From assembly GCF_016773205.1 (NCBI RefSeq), contig NZ_JAETWB010000008.1:62001-126000 (forward strand): a DNA stretch of 64,000 nucleotides, written 5' to 3'. Position 1 is the first letter of the stretch. Each line of letters starts with the position of its first letter. This document shows, piece after piece, positions 34,377-42,686 of this stretch. The notes under the pieces are model-generated. The model saw nothing but the letters and a program-made list of their open reading frames with translations. It was not told the origin of the DNA and ran no database searches. The position numbers and the translations under genes are program-made. Origin of the DNA: Belnapia arida. GTDB taxonomy: Bacteria > Pseudomonadota > Alphaproteobacteria > Acetobacterales > Acetobacteraceae.

Positions 34377-36434
34377 ATGCACCCGCTTACGCGCGCCACG
34401 CGGCGCGCCCTGCTGCTTGCCGGCATCGCCGGTCCGGCCTTCGGCCAAACCACCCTCCCCGACCTCGTCGTCACCGGCCAGGCCCCGGGCTCGCTCACCG
34501 CCCCCTCCGTCGCCGAGCAGCGGGAGGCGCTGGAGCAGACGCCCTCAGCCGCGCGCTTCGTGGACGGGCGGGACTTCGCCAACCGCTACGCCTTCAATCT
34601 ACGCGACGTGCTGGCGGACACGCCCGGCGTCTTCGTCCAGGGCCGCTACGGGCAGGAGCTGCGGCTCTCCATCCGCGGCTCCGGCATCGCCCGCGGCTTC
34701 CATCTGCGCGGGATCGAGGTGCTTCAGGACGGCGTGCCGGTGAACCTCGCCGATGGCAGCGGCGACTTCTACCAGATCGACCCGAGCGCGGTGCGCTCGG
34801 CGGCGGTCTATCCCGGCGGCAACGCGCTGGCCTTCGGAAGCTCAACGCTTGGGGGGGCGATCAACTTCGTCACACCGACCGCGCGCACGGCGACGGAGGC
34901 GAACAGCCTGCGCGTCGAGGGCGGCAGCTACGGAACCTGGCGGCTCTCCGGCCAGACCTCGGCGGTCTTCGGCGACTGGGATGCGCTGGCGGCCGGCAGC
35001 ATCGCCCATTCCGATGGATGGCGGCAGCACAGCCGCGGGCAATACGAGCAGTTCAACGCCAATCTCGGCTACCGGCTGAACGACAGCGTGGAGACGCGCT
35101 TCTACGCCGGCGCCTATATCGTCCGGCAGCAGCTCCCTGGCTCGCTCAGCCTCGCCGATGCGCTGAACCGGCCGCAGATCGCCAACCCCGCCGCCATCAG
35201 CGGCAACCAGGCGCGCAACCTCTGGGCCGAGCGCTTCGCCAACCGCACCAGCATCCGCCTCGATGCCGGGCAGGTGGATGTGGACAGCTGGATCACCCAC
35301 AAGCAGCTCTACCACCCGATCTTCCAGGCGATCGACCAGGACGGGCTGACCTGGGGCATCGCGCCGCGCTGGACGCAGCGCTACGAGCTGGCCGGGCTGC
35401 GGGGCGAGCTGGTGCTCGGCGGGCGCTACTTCGCCGGGACGAACGATGCGCTGCAATACCTCAATACCCGTGGCTCGCGCGGGGCGCTGACGGCGAACGG
35501 TGTGCAGCGGGCGCAGAATTTCGAGGCCTTCGCCGAGAACCGGCTCTGGGTGCTGCCGACCGTTGCCCTCGTTGCCGGCGCCAAGATGCTGCGCAACGAG
35601 CGGGACTACGAGAACCGGCTGACAGGCCAGCGCTTCGGCCGCGCCTATGAGGGGCTGAACCCGAGGATCGGGGTGCTCTGGCAGCCGCGGCCGGCGGTGC
35701 AGGTCTTCGCCAACCTCACCCGCAGCCAGGACGTGCCGGATTTCTCCGACCAGCTCCAAACGGTGGGTAACCGGCCCTTCTGGGTGCCATTGCAGGCCCA
35801 GCGCGCCTGGACGGTGGAGCTTGGCACCCGCGGCCGCTACGAGGGCTATGGCTGGGACCTGACGCTGTTCCGCTCCAACATCCGCGGCCAGCTGCTGCAA
35901 TTCACCGTCGATCCGAGCATTCCGGCCAGCACCTTCAATGCCGGCAACACGGTGAACCAGGGGGTGGAGTTCGCGGGCCATCTCGACCTCACCCGCGGCG
36001 CCCTTGCGGCCGGCGACCGCATCGCCCTGCGGGGGAGCTGGACTTTCAACGACTTCCGCTTCCGCGCCGACCGGCAATATGGCGACAACCGCATCGCAGG
36101 CCTGCCGCCGCATGTGCTGCGGACGGTGCTGACCTATGCGGCGCCGGAGGAGCGCGGCTTCGTCTCGCCGGTGCTGGACTGGGTGCCGCAGGGTGCCTGG
36201 GCGGACTACGCCAACACGCTGCGGGCGAACCAGTATTTCAAGCTGGGCCTCGAGGCAGGCCTACGGGTCGCGCCCAACCTCTCGCTCTTCCTCGACCTGC
36301 GGAACCTCACCAACAAGCGTTATGTCAGCGATCTCGGCACCCTACAGAACGCCAGGGCGGCGGGGGCGAACACCGCCGTCTTCTATCCCGGCGAAGGAAG
36401 GAGCCTCTATGTCGGGGCCCGTATGAGCTTCTGA
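34377..36434 (+). CDS. TonB-dependent outer-membrane receptor
   Basis: A 685-residue outer-membrane transporter. The signal peptide ends at AFGQ. The plug domain spans about residues 45-160 (NLRDVLADTPGVFVQ, then SIRGSGIARGFHLRG). The remainder is a 22-strand barrel with many aromatic-rich strands, and the chain ends in the expected Phe. AGGAG precedes the ATG. The ligand is unknown: the plug resembles FecA/siderophore-type receptors, and the DUF2946-like neighbour hints at a metal complex. No TonB-ExbB-ExbD genes are present here. Confidence 0.93.
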   Translation: MHPLTRATRRALLLAGIAGPAFGQTTLPDLVVTGQAPGSLTAPSVAEQREALEQTPSAARFVDGRDFANRYAFNLRDVLADTPGVFVQGRYGQELRLSIRGSGIARGFHLRGIEVLQDGVPVNLADGSGDFYQIDPSAVRSAAVYPGGNALAFGSSTLGGAINFVTPTARTATEANSLRVEGGSYGTWRLSGQTSAVFGDWDALAAGSIAHSDGWRQHSRGQYEQFNANLGYRLNDSVETRFYAGAYIVRQQLPGSLSLADALNRPQIANPAAISGNQARNLWAERFANRTSIRLDAGQVDVDSWITHKQLYHPIFQAIDQDGLTWGIAPRWTQRYELAGLRGELVLGGRYFAGTNDALQYLNTRGSRGALTANGVQRAQNFEAFAENRLWVLPTVALVAGAKMLRNERDYENRLTGQRFGRAYEGLNPRIGVLWQPRPAVQVFANLTRSQDVPDFSDQLQTVGNRPFWVPLQAQRAWTVELGTRGRYEGYGWDLTLFRSNIRGQLLQFTVDPSIPASTFNAGNTVNQGVEFAGHLDLTRGALAAGDRIALRGSWTFNDFRFRADRQYGDNRIAGLPPHVLRTVLTYAAPEERGFVSPVLDWVPQGAWADYANTLRANQYFKLGLEAGLRVAPNLSLFLDLRNLTNKRYVSDLGTLQNARAAGANTAVFYPGEGRSLYVGARMSF

Positions 36435-36438
36435 AACT

Positions 36439-36530
36439 CCCCGCAAAACCGCTTCGCGGCTTTGCAGGGGCTCCAGACATATCGCTTAACGCTCAAGGCC
36501 TCGCCCCGCCGTCCGCGGCAAAGCCGCGGA
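36439..36530. terminator. Paired hairpins between convergent receptor and monooxygenase genes
   Basis: Two stem-loops fill this convergent gap. The first (36439-36470) pairs CCCC-GCAAA...CCGC with GCGG...TTTGC-GGGG around a TTC loop, with one bulge and one mismatch. The second (36512-36530) is a perfect 8-bp TCCGCGGC/GCCGCGGA stem with an AAA loop. Both contain the core GCGGCTTTGC in one orientation or the other. They probably end transcription from both sides, although neither has a long T-run. Confidence 0.5.
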
Positions 36531-36574
36531 AAGGGCACCAACACGGGCCGGACCTGTCAGCGAACCCTAACATA

Positions 36575-38221
36575 TCAGTCCAGCACCAGCTCCCGATATC
36601 CGCCGGCGGCGACCTCGTCGCACCAGGCCCGGTAGGCCGGGGCGCTGCCGGCATAGCGGGCGATGGTGCGGGTCTGCTTGCCCTCCACGTTGCGGTTGAC
36701 GCCCGTCATCCAGGAATCGACCTCGAAGGTCAGCAGCCCGGTCGCGCAGGACTTCACATGCTCGGTCCAGGCCTGCGCCGCCTCGGGCCGCGCATCGGCC
36801 CGCGTCAGCCCGTGCTCCTGCATGTGGCGCAGCAGGGCGCTGACCCATTCGACATTGTACTCGATGCTGCGCGGGATGTTGCCCAGCGCGGTATGCGGGC
36901 CGAGCAGCATGAGCATGTTGGGGAAGCCCTCCACCATCATGCCCATGAAGGTCCGCGCCCCGCCCGCCCAGGCCTCCTTCAGCCGGCGCCCGTCCTGGCC
37001 GCGGATGTCGATGCGGTCGAAGGCGCCGGTCAGGGCGTCGAAGCCGGTGGCGTAGACGATGATGTCGAACTCGTACTCCGCGGCGCTGGTGCGGATGCCC
37101 GTCGGCGTGATGCGCCCGATGGGCGTCGCCGTGCTGTCGACCAGGGTGACGTTGTCCTGGTTGTAGACCTCGTAATACCCCGTCTCCAGCGGCAGGCGGC
37201 GGGTGCCGAAGCCGTGGTTCTTCGGGATCAGCATCTCCGCCACCTTGGGATCCTTCACCCGCTGGCGGATCTTGCGGGCGACGAAGTCCGAGATTTCGCG
37301 GTTCGCCGCAGGGTCGGTCAGCATGTCGCGGAAATTGCCGACCCAGATGCCGAAGCCGGGCGAGGCGTAGAGCTCCTCGTAGAAGGCCTCGCGCTCCTCC
37401 GGCGTGACCTCGAAGGTGCCGCGCGGGTCCGCGGTATGGAGGAAGCAGGAGAAGGTCTCCTGGCAGCGGCGGAAGATCTCGGGGTAGCTGGCCTTGATGC
37501 GCTGCTGCTCCTCCTCGGTGATCGGCCGGTTGTGCAGCGGCGCGCACCAGTTCGGGGTGCGCTGGAAGATGGTGAGGTGCGCCGCGGTCTTCGCCACCTC
37601 CTGGATGGTCTGAACCCCCGTCGCGCCGGTGCCGATCACGGCTACCCGCTTGCCGGTGAAATCCACCGGCTCCTTGGGCCAGCGCGCCGTGTGCCAGGAC
37701 TGGCCCCGGAAGCTGTCGACGCCCTCGATCCGCGGCAGGGTCGGCGTCGAGAGCACGCCGATGGCGGTGATGAGGAAGCGCGAGCCATGCCGGCTGCCAT
37801 CCTCCAGCGTGACGGTCCAGCCGCGCGCCGTGTCGTCGTACCAGGCGCTGGCGACGCGGGCCTCGAACTGGATGTCGCGGCGCAGGTCGTACTTGTCGGC
37901 GACGCGGTTAAGGTAGCGCAGCGTCTCCGGCTGCGGGGCGAAATGCTCCGACCAGTTCCACTCCTGCAGCAACTCCTTGTCGAAGGAATAGCCGTAGGAA
38001 TAGCTTTCGGAATCGAAGCGGGCGCCGGGATAGCGGTTCCAGTACCAGGTGCCGCCGACACCCGTCCCGGCCTCGAAGACCCTGGCCCGCAGGCCGAGCT
38101 GACGGAGCCGGATCAGCTGGTACATGCCCGACATGCCGGCGCCGATGACGAGGGCATCATAGTCGAAGCCGGCGGAGGTCGCTGATGCCTGGCCTGCCTC
38201 GGCGAGCGTCGTGTTGGACAT
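36575..38221 (-). CDS. Baeyer-Villiger / flavin-containing monooxygenase
   Basis: A 548-residue type I Baeyer-Villiger monooxygenase, which inserts oxygen next to a ketone using FAD and NADPH. GAGMSG near residue 28 binds FAD and GTGATG near 196 binds NADPH. Between them is the fingerprint FRGQSWHTARWP (FxGxxxHTxxW). ATGFDALTG near 395 is another family mark. Length is normal for cyclohexanone-monooxygenase-like enzymes. AGGAGGAAACG directly precedes the ATG and matches the sRNA linker motif. It is the last gene of a minus-strand run, 31 bases after the chromate-transporter pair. Substrate unknown. Confidence 0.93.
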   Translation of the reverse strand: MSNTTLAEAGQASATSAGFDYDALVIGAGMSGMYQLIRLRQLGLRARVFEAGTGVGGTWYWNRYPGARFDSESYSYGYSFDKELLQEWNWSEHFAPQPETLRYLNRVADKYDLRRDIQFEARVASAWYDDTARGWTVTLEDGSRHGSRFLITAIGVLSTPTLPRIEGVDSFRGQSWHTARWPKEPVDFTGKRVAVIGTGATGVQTIQEVAKTAAHLTIFQRTPNWCAPLHNRPITEEEQQRIKASYPEIFRRCQETFSCFLHTADPRGTFEVTPEEREAFYEELYASPGFGIWVGNFRDMLTDPAANREISDFVARKIRQRVKDPKVAEMLIPKNHGFGTRRLPLETGYYEVYNQDNVTLVDSTATPIGRITPTGIRTSAAEYEFDIIVYATGFDALTGAFDRIDIRGQDGRRLKEAWAGGARTFMGMMVEGFPNMLMLLGPHTALGNIPRSIEYNVEWVSALLRHMQEHGLTRADARPEAAQAWTEHVKSCATGLLTFEVDSWMTGVNRNVEGKQTRTIARYAGSAPAYRAWCDEVAAGGYRELVLD

Positions 38222-38252
38222 CGTTTCCTCCTGATGATGCGTTCCGCAGGGG

Positions 38253-38771
38253 TCAGCCGAGGAAGATCGCCCCCAGCACCCCGCCGCCTGCCAGTACCCA
38301 AAGCGGACTGTAATTGGTCCGCCAGACGAAGAGGGTGGAGATGGCGACGACGATGATCGGCATCACCCCATGGCTGTGCGCCGCCTCGGCCATGGTGATG
38401 CCGGCGGCGAGGATCAGCCCGATCGCCACCGGCACCAGCCCGCCCTGGGCCGGCTTCAGCCAGGCGGCGCCGCGCAGCCGGTGCATCAGCCCGGCCACGT
38501 ACCAGGCGAGGATGGCAGCCGGGACCAGCATGCCGAAGGTCGCCGCCGCCATGCCGCCGGCGCCGGCGATGCGCCAGCCCATCACGCTGGCGACCAGGAT
38601 GTTCGGCCCCGGCGCGGCCTGGGCCAGAGCGTAGAGCTGGGAGAAGGTCGCATCGTCCAGCCAGCCATGCAGCTCGACGAGTTGGCGGTGCATCTCCGGC
38701 AGCACCGCATTCGCGCCGCCGATCGCCACCAGGGAGAGGATGGAGAAGGTAAGGAGGATCTGGAGGATCAC
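38253..38771 (-). CDS. Chromate transporter, short-chain CHR protein (second of pair)
   Basis: A 172-residue membrane protein equal to one CHR domain. It begins with helices around TFSILSLVAIGGANAVLPEM and carries the domain motif QAAPGPNILVASVMGW. It has about six membrane segments. The GTG start at 38771 overlaps the stop of the first CHR gene and has GGGAG upstream. Short-chain CHR proteins occur as tandem pairs that form one transporter of two antiparallel subunits. The role may be chromate export or sulfate-type anion transport. Confidence 0.88.
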   Translation of the reverse strand: MILQILLTFSILSLVAIGGANAVLPEMHRQLVELHGWLDDATFSQLYALAQAAPGPNILVASVMGWRIAGAGGMAAATFGMLVPAAILAWYVAGLMHRLRGAAWLKPAQGGLVPVAIGLILAAGITMAEAAHSHGVMPIIVVAISTLFVWRTNYSPLWVLAGGGVLGAIFLG

Positions 38772-39352
38772 CGCGCCGCTCCCGTCCCGCCGATCAGCCC
38801 CGCCCGCCAGAGCGAGAGGGCGATGGAGATGGGCCCGAGCACCAGGACGATTACCGGCAGCGGCAGGCCGAGCCAGGCGGCGCCGATCGTCGCCAGCAGC
38901 AGGATGGCGACGGCCTCCGGCCGCAGCTTCAGCTTGCCGGCCATCTTGAAGGCGGTGCCGATCACCATCCCCGCCGCCCCGGCCGCGATGCCCGCCATCA
39001 CCGGCGCGACTGCAGGAAGCTGGCCGTAGCGGTCGTAGAAGAGGCAGAGCAGAACGAGGATGACGAAGGGCGCGCAATAGAGGCCCGCGGTCGCCAGCAG
39101 CGCGCCGGAGAGGCCGTGGAAGCGCCGTCCGATCATCACCGCCGCATTGCCGACATTGGGGCCCGGCAGCACCTGGCCGAGGCCGAGCACCTCGGCATAG
39201 TCGCGCTCGGTCAGCCAGTGCCGCTCCTCGACGATGACGCGGCGTGCCCAGGCGGCGACACCGCCGAAGCCGAACAAGCCGATCTTCAGATAGCCGGCGA
39301 AGAGCTCGGCGGGGCCTGGGATGATGGTGGCGGGCGGCGGGGCTTCGGGCAA
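38768..39352 (-). CDS. Chromate transporter, short-chain CHR protein (first of pair)
   Basis: A 194-residue CHR-domain membrane protein. Its N-terminal half has FGFGGVAAW and the signature GLGQVLPGPNVGNAAVMIG. Several hydrophobic helices follow, with LLLATIGAAWLGLPLPVIVLV near the end. Its stop overlaps the GTG of the second CHR gene, so the two subunits are made in equal amounts. The upstream gene is an acetyltransferase 42 bases away. Many such pairs in this bacterial group have no proven link to chromate resistance. Confidence 0.88.
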   Translation of the reverse strand: MPEAPPPATIIPGPAELFAGYLKIGLFGFGGVAAWARRVIVEERHWLTERDYAEVLGLGQVLPGPNVGNAAVMIGRRFHGLSGALLATAGLYCAPFVILVLLCLFYDRYGQLPAVAPVMAGIAAGAAGMVIGTAFKMAGKLKLRPEAVAILLLATIGAAWLGLPLPVIVLVLGPISIALSLWRAGLIGGTGAAR

Positions 39353-39394
39353 AGCGACTCTCCGGGAGGCCGCGCCATGCTCGCGCCGAACCGG

Positions 39395-39859
39395 CTACGG
39401 GTCCAGGCGCCGCCGCATCAGGGCGACCTCGTGGCCGTTGTTCTGCTCGAGGCCAGCGCGCTGCCAGCCGAGGCGGGCGTAGAGCGGCTCGGCCGTGCGG
39501 GTATAGAGCCAGAGCTCGGCGACCGAGGCGGCGCGGGCGAAGCCCTCCACATGACGTACCAGCGCCGAGGCATGGCCGCGCCCCCGATGCTCCGGCAGGA
39601 CGAAGACCCCGGCAAGCCAGGGCGTCAGGTCGAGCCGGGACGGCAGGTCGTCATGCGCGAGGCTCGCCGTGCCGATCGGCCGATCGCCCTCGAACAGCAC
39701 GAAGCTCTCCTCCGGCCCCTGCGGCGGCGCCAGGATGAGCGCCGTCATCGCCTCGGTGGTCATGTCGGCGGGCGGCCGGTAGAAGGCATCCACCAGCCAT
39801 CGCGCGACAAGAGGCGCCAGGTCCGGCCGGTCGGAGACGGCGAGGATGCGCGGGCTCAT
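39395..39859 (-). CDS. GNAT-family N-acetyltransferase
   Basis: A 154-residue acetyl-CoA-dependent acyltransferase. Motif A is VFVLPEHRGRGHASALVRHV (near residue 87), with the R/QxxGxG acetyl-CoA loop, and motif B is ELWLYTRTAEPLYARLGW. The acceptor substrate is not predictable. ATG 39859 is chosen; GTG 39865, immediately after the previous stop, would add two residues. It is the fourth gene in the dsbB-coq7-SnoaL-GNAT series. Confidence 0.85.
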   Translation of the reverse strand: MSPRILAVSDRPDLAPLVARWLVDAFYRPPADMTTEAMTALILAPPQGPEESFVLFEGDRPIGTASLAHDDLPSRLDLTPWLAGVFVLPEHRGRGHASALVRHVEGFARAASVAELWLYTRTAEPLYARLGWQRAGLEQNNGHEVALMRRRLDP

Positions 39860-39865
39860 CCGCAC

Positions 39866-40330
39866 TCAGCGCGCCTTCACCGGGCGCTTGCCATGGCTGT
39901 CCTGCGGCACCCCGCGCTGGAGCGACATGTGGCTGTGGACGCCGACCCAGCGCCCGTCCGGCTGCCGCGCCAGCACGATGGTCGCCCGGCCGGGCCGCGG
40001 GAAGGGCGTGCCGTCCGCGTGGAAGCCGGTGCTGTCCCAGGGGGTGACGGCCACCGCCATCGCCCCGTCCGGCGAGGCCAGCACCAGCGTGTTGCCGAGG
40101 TCGAAGGCGAAGCCCTCGGTCCGCGGCCAGACATTGTCCCATTGCGTGTCGGTCCAGGCCTGGCGGTTGCGCACCAACTCCTGATAGGTGCCGAAGATGA
40201 CGATGTTGTCGTGCCAGAAGGGATAGGCAGCCTCGTAGTCCACCTCCCGCACGCAGGCGGCGAAGCGCCCCAGCCAGTCCTTCACCGCGGCAGTGGTGGC
40301 GGCATCGGCTTCCGGCAGGGGCAGGTCCAT
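39866..40330 (-). CDS. SnoaL/NTF2-like fold protein
   Basis: A 154-residue protein of the NTF2-like superfamily (DUF4440/SnoaL type). It shows an N-terminal helix pair (VKDWLGRFAACVREVDYEAA), WHDNIVIFGT and the curved sheet ending RWVGVHSHMSLQ. These small cone-shaped folds serve as isomerases, hydrolases or binding proteins, and nothing here identifies which. Its start overlaps the coq7 stop by one base and its stop abuts the GNAT gene, so it is within the operon. A hydroxylation-pathway accessory role is conceivable because of Coq7. Confidence 0.8.
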   Translation of the reverse strand: MDLPLPEADAATTAAVKDWLGRFAACVREVDYEAAYPFWHDNIVIFGTYQELVRNRQAWTDTQWDNVWPRTEGFAFDLGNTLVLASPDGAMAVAVTPWDSTGFHADGTPFPRPGRATIVLARQPDGRWVGVHSHMSLQRGVPQDSHGKRPVKAR

Positions 40331-40854
40331 CAGATCTTCTCGCTCACCTTGATCGCAACCTTGCAGCCGGCCTTGATGGCGGCGCTCAGCAGCCGGTAGG
40401 CGGGGGCCTGCTCCGCCTCATGCTCCAGGCCGATATCGCGGTGCTCCAGCTCCTCGGCCCGGAACTGCACGATATGGGCGCGGAGCGGCCCCTCGTCCTC
40501 GCCGAGTGCCGCCTCCTGCGCCTGGTAATGTTCGTCGATCGCCTCCTCCACCGCAACGGTGCAGGCCATGGCGGCACGGTGGCCGAGCATGGCGGTTGCC
40601 GCGCCGAGGGCGAAGCCGGCGACATGCCAGACGGGCAGCAGCGCGGTCGGGCGCACCCGCCGCTCCCCAATCAGGCGGGAGAAGGTGTCGAGGTGCACCT
40701 GCTCCTGCTCCTGCATGTGGCGGATCAGCCCCTCCCACTTGGTCCCGCGCAGGACGGCAAGCTGGCCCTGGTAGATCCGCTTGGCGCCGTACTCGCCGGC
40801 ATGGTCCACGCGGATGGTCTCCTCCACCATCCGCCGGTCGGTCTTCGTCGTCAT
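40330..40854 (-). CDS. coq7: Demethoxyubiquinone hydroxylase
   Basis: A 174-residue di-iron hydroxylase that performs the last ring hydroxylation in ubiquinone synthesis at the membrane. The ligands are visible: Glu in VDHAGEYGAKRIY, ExxH in EQEQVHLDTF, Glu in VEEAIDEHY and ExxH in AEELEHRDIG. AGGAG precedes the ATG at 40854. Its start overlaps the dsbB stop as ATGA. Length matches bacterial Coq7. The assignment is secure. Confidence 0.95.
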   Translation of the reverse strand: MTTKTDRRMVEETIRVDHAGEYGAKRIYQGQLAVLRGTKWEGLIRHMQEQEQVHLDTFSRLIGERRVRPTALLPVWHVAGFALGAATAMLGHRAAMACTVAVEEAIDEHYQAQEAALGEDEGPLRAHIVQFRAEELEHRDIGLEHEAEQAPAYRLLSAAIKAGCKVAIKVSEKI

Positions 40855-41327
40855 CGGCGTACTCCTCTCCGCATCCAGATGGCGGCCAGGGCCGAAAGGC
40901 CAAGCGCATAGATCAGGTTCATCCCCGCCATGGAAATCGGCAGGCCAGGGACCAGATAGGTCGGCGCATCGCAGGGCTTGGACGGGGCCACGGCCAGCGA
41001 GCGCATGAGGTCGTCGATGCTCGCCCCGCCGGCGGAGCGCGGCGCCTGGCATCCGGCCAGCGGCGAGGGCCACCAGCCCTGCTCCACCCCAATATGGAAG
41101 GCTGCGATGGCCCCGGAGGCGACCACCGCCAGGATCGCCAGCAGGGCCAGCGGCCGCCGCGCCCGGGGCAGCAGCGCCGCGGCCAGGGCCAGCGCCGCCG
41201 CCACCCAATAGGGCACCCGCTGCCAAGTGCAGAGCTCGCAGGGGGCGATGCCCCAGATATCCTCGCTGGCGCGGGCGAAGAGCGGCGCCGCGGCGGCGGC
41301 CAGGGCAAAGGCGAGCGTGGCGAACAT
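40851..41327 (-). CDS. dsbB: Disulfide bond formation protein B
   Basis: A 158-residue inner-membrane protein that reoxidises DsbA by passing electrons to ubiquinone. It has four hydrophobic helices. The first Cys pair is CELC (Cys30, Cys33) followed by the family's WQRVPY, and the second periplasmic pair is Cys93 and Cys119. ATG 41327 gives the usual short N-terminus; the frame is open further upstream but that part does not look like DsbB. Coupling to coq7, which completes the quinone that DsbB uses, is a neat functional pairing. Confidence 0.92.
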   Translation of the reverse strand: MFATLAFALAAAAAPLFARASEDIWGIAPCELCTWQRVPYWVAAALALAAALLPRARRPLALLAILAVVASGAIAAFHIGVEQGWWPSPLAGCQAPRSAGGASIDDLMRSLAVAPSKPCDAPTYLVPGLPISMAGMNLIYALGLSALAAIWMRRGVRR

Positions 41328-41419
41328 GCCGCCTGTGTGGCGCCGCCCCGCCGCCGGCGCAACTGGACCGCACGGCGAAGGGCGCATAGGGTCCGCGCCG
41401 GATCGGAAGAGGCACCGCG

Positions 41420-42047
41420 ATGCTGAGGCTTTGGGGCCGCACCACCTCAAGCAATGTGATGAAGCTGCTCTGGCTCTGCGAGGAGCTTCCCCTGCCCTAT
41501 GAACGGATCGAGGCCGGCGGCGAGCACGGCCGTACCGCCGAGCCCGGCTACCTCGCCATGAACCCCAACGGCACGGTGCCCACCATCGAGGAGCCGGACG
41601 GCTTCTCCCTCTGGGAGAGCAATTCGATCCTCCGCTACCTGGTCGCCGTCCATGGGCCGGGAAGCCCGCTCCACCCCGCCGAGCCGCGCGCCCGCGCCGA
41701 TGTCGAGCGCTGGATGGACTGGCAGCTCGCCAGCCTGAACCCGCCCATGGTGACGATCTTCTTCACCTATGTCCGTACGCCCGAGGCCGAGCGCGACCAC
41801 GCCGCCAACGGCCCACGCGCGCGACGCCGCCGAGCGGCTCTGGGCGATGGTGGACCGGCAACTCGCGGGGCGGGACTATGTGGCGGGCGGCTTCTCGCTG
41901 GCCGATATTGCGCTCGGCCCCTATCTGCACCGCTGGTTCGCCCTGCCGATCGAGCGGGCGCCGATGCCGAACCTCGAAGCCTGGTACGCCCGCCTGCGCG
42001 AGCGGCACCCCGGCTTTGCCACCCATGTTGCCGTCGAGATGCGCTGA
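41420..42047 (+). pseudogene. Glutathione S-transferase family gene with a frameshift
   Basis: The first 130 residues (RLWGRTTSSNVMKLLWL, NPNGTVPTIEEPDG, LWESNSILRYL) are a good thioredoxin-like GST N-terminal domain plus the start of the helical domain. The rest of that domain continues in the next frame, from AHARDAAERLW to HVAVEMR. Comparison with the intact paralogue 3 bases downstream places the break at about 41805-41815, where removing one base (a C in GGCCCA) would restore the frame. Either a recent inactivating mutation or a sequencing error. The intact neighbour may have relieved selection. Confidence 0.8.
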
Positions 42048-42050
42048 ACC

Positions 42051-42686
42051 ATGGACCATCCGCCGATCACCGTTTGGGGCCGGGCCACTTCGGTCAATGT
42101 GATGAAGGTGCTCTGGCTGCTCGACGAGCTGGCCATCCCCTTCCACCGCATCGATGCCGGGGGCGAGTTCGGCCGCACGCGGGATGCCGAGTATGCGGCG
42201 ATGAACCCGAACGCCACGGTACCGACCCTCGTCATGCCGCATGGCTACACGCTCTGGGAAAGCCACGCGATCCTCCGCTACCTCTGCCGCACCCAGCCGG
42301 GCGGCAATGCCTTCTATGCGGAGGCGCCGGAAGCACGGGCCGATGCCGAGCGCTGGATGGACTGGACGCTCGCCTCGATGAACGAGCCGATGCGAGTGAT
42401 CTTCTGGACCTGGGTGCGGACGCCGGCGGAGCGGCGCGACCTCGCCGCGGCGGAGACGGCGCGGGTGGCGGCGGAGCGGCTCTGGCGCATCGCCGATGCG
42501 GCGCTCGAGGGGCGGGACTACATCGCCGGCGGCTTCGGCCTGGGCGACATCGCCCTCGGCGGCTTCCTGCACCGCTGGTTCCAGCTGCCGATCGAGCGGC
42601 CGGACCTGCCACGGCTGCGCGCTTGGTACGACCGGCTGCGGGAGCGGACGCCCTACCGCACCCATGTGGCAGTGCCGCTGAGCTAA
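42051..42686 (+). CDS. Glutathione S-transferase family protein
   Basis: A 211-residue intact GST, whose N-terminal thioredoxin-like domain has WGRATSVNVMKVLWLLDE, the cis-Pro in NATVPTLV and LWESHAILRYL. A C-terminal helical domain ends PYRTHVAVPL. The Ser near residue 14 is the probable catalytic residue. It is a tandem duplicate of the frameshifted gene just upstream. Its stop overlaps the convergent otsA stop by four bases. Substrate unknown. Confidence 0.92.
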   Translation: MDHPPITVWGRATSVNVMKVLWLLDELAIPFHRIDAGGEFGRTRDAEYAAMNPNATVPTLVMPHGYTLWESHAILRYLCRTQPGGNAFYAEAPEARADAERWMDWTLASMNEPMRVIFWTWVRTPAERRDLAAAETARVAAERLWRIADAALEGRDYIAGGFGLGDIALGGFLHRWFQLPIERPDLPRLRAWYDRLRERTPYRTHVAVPLS

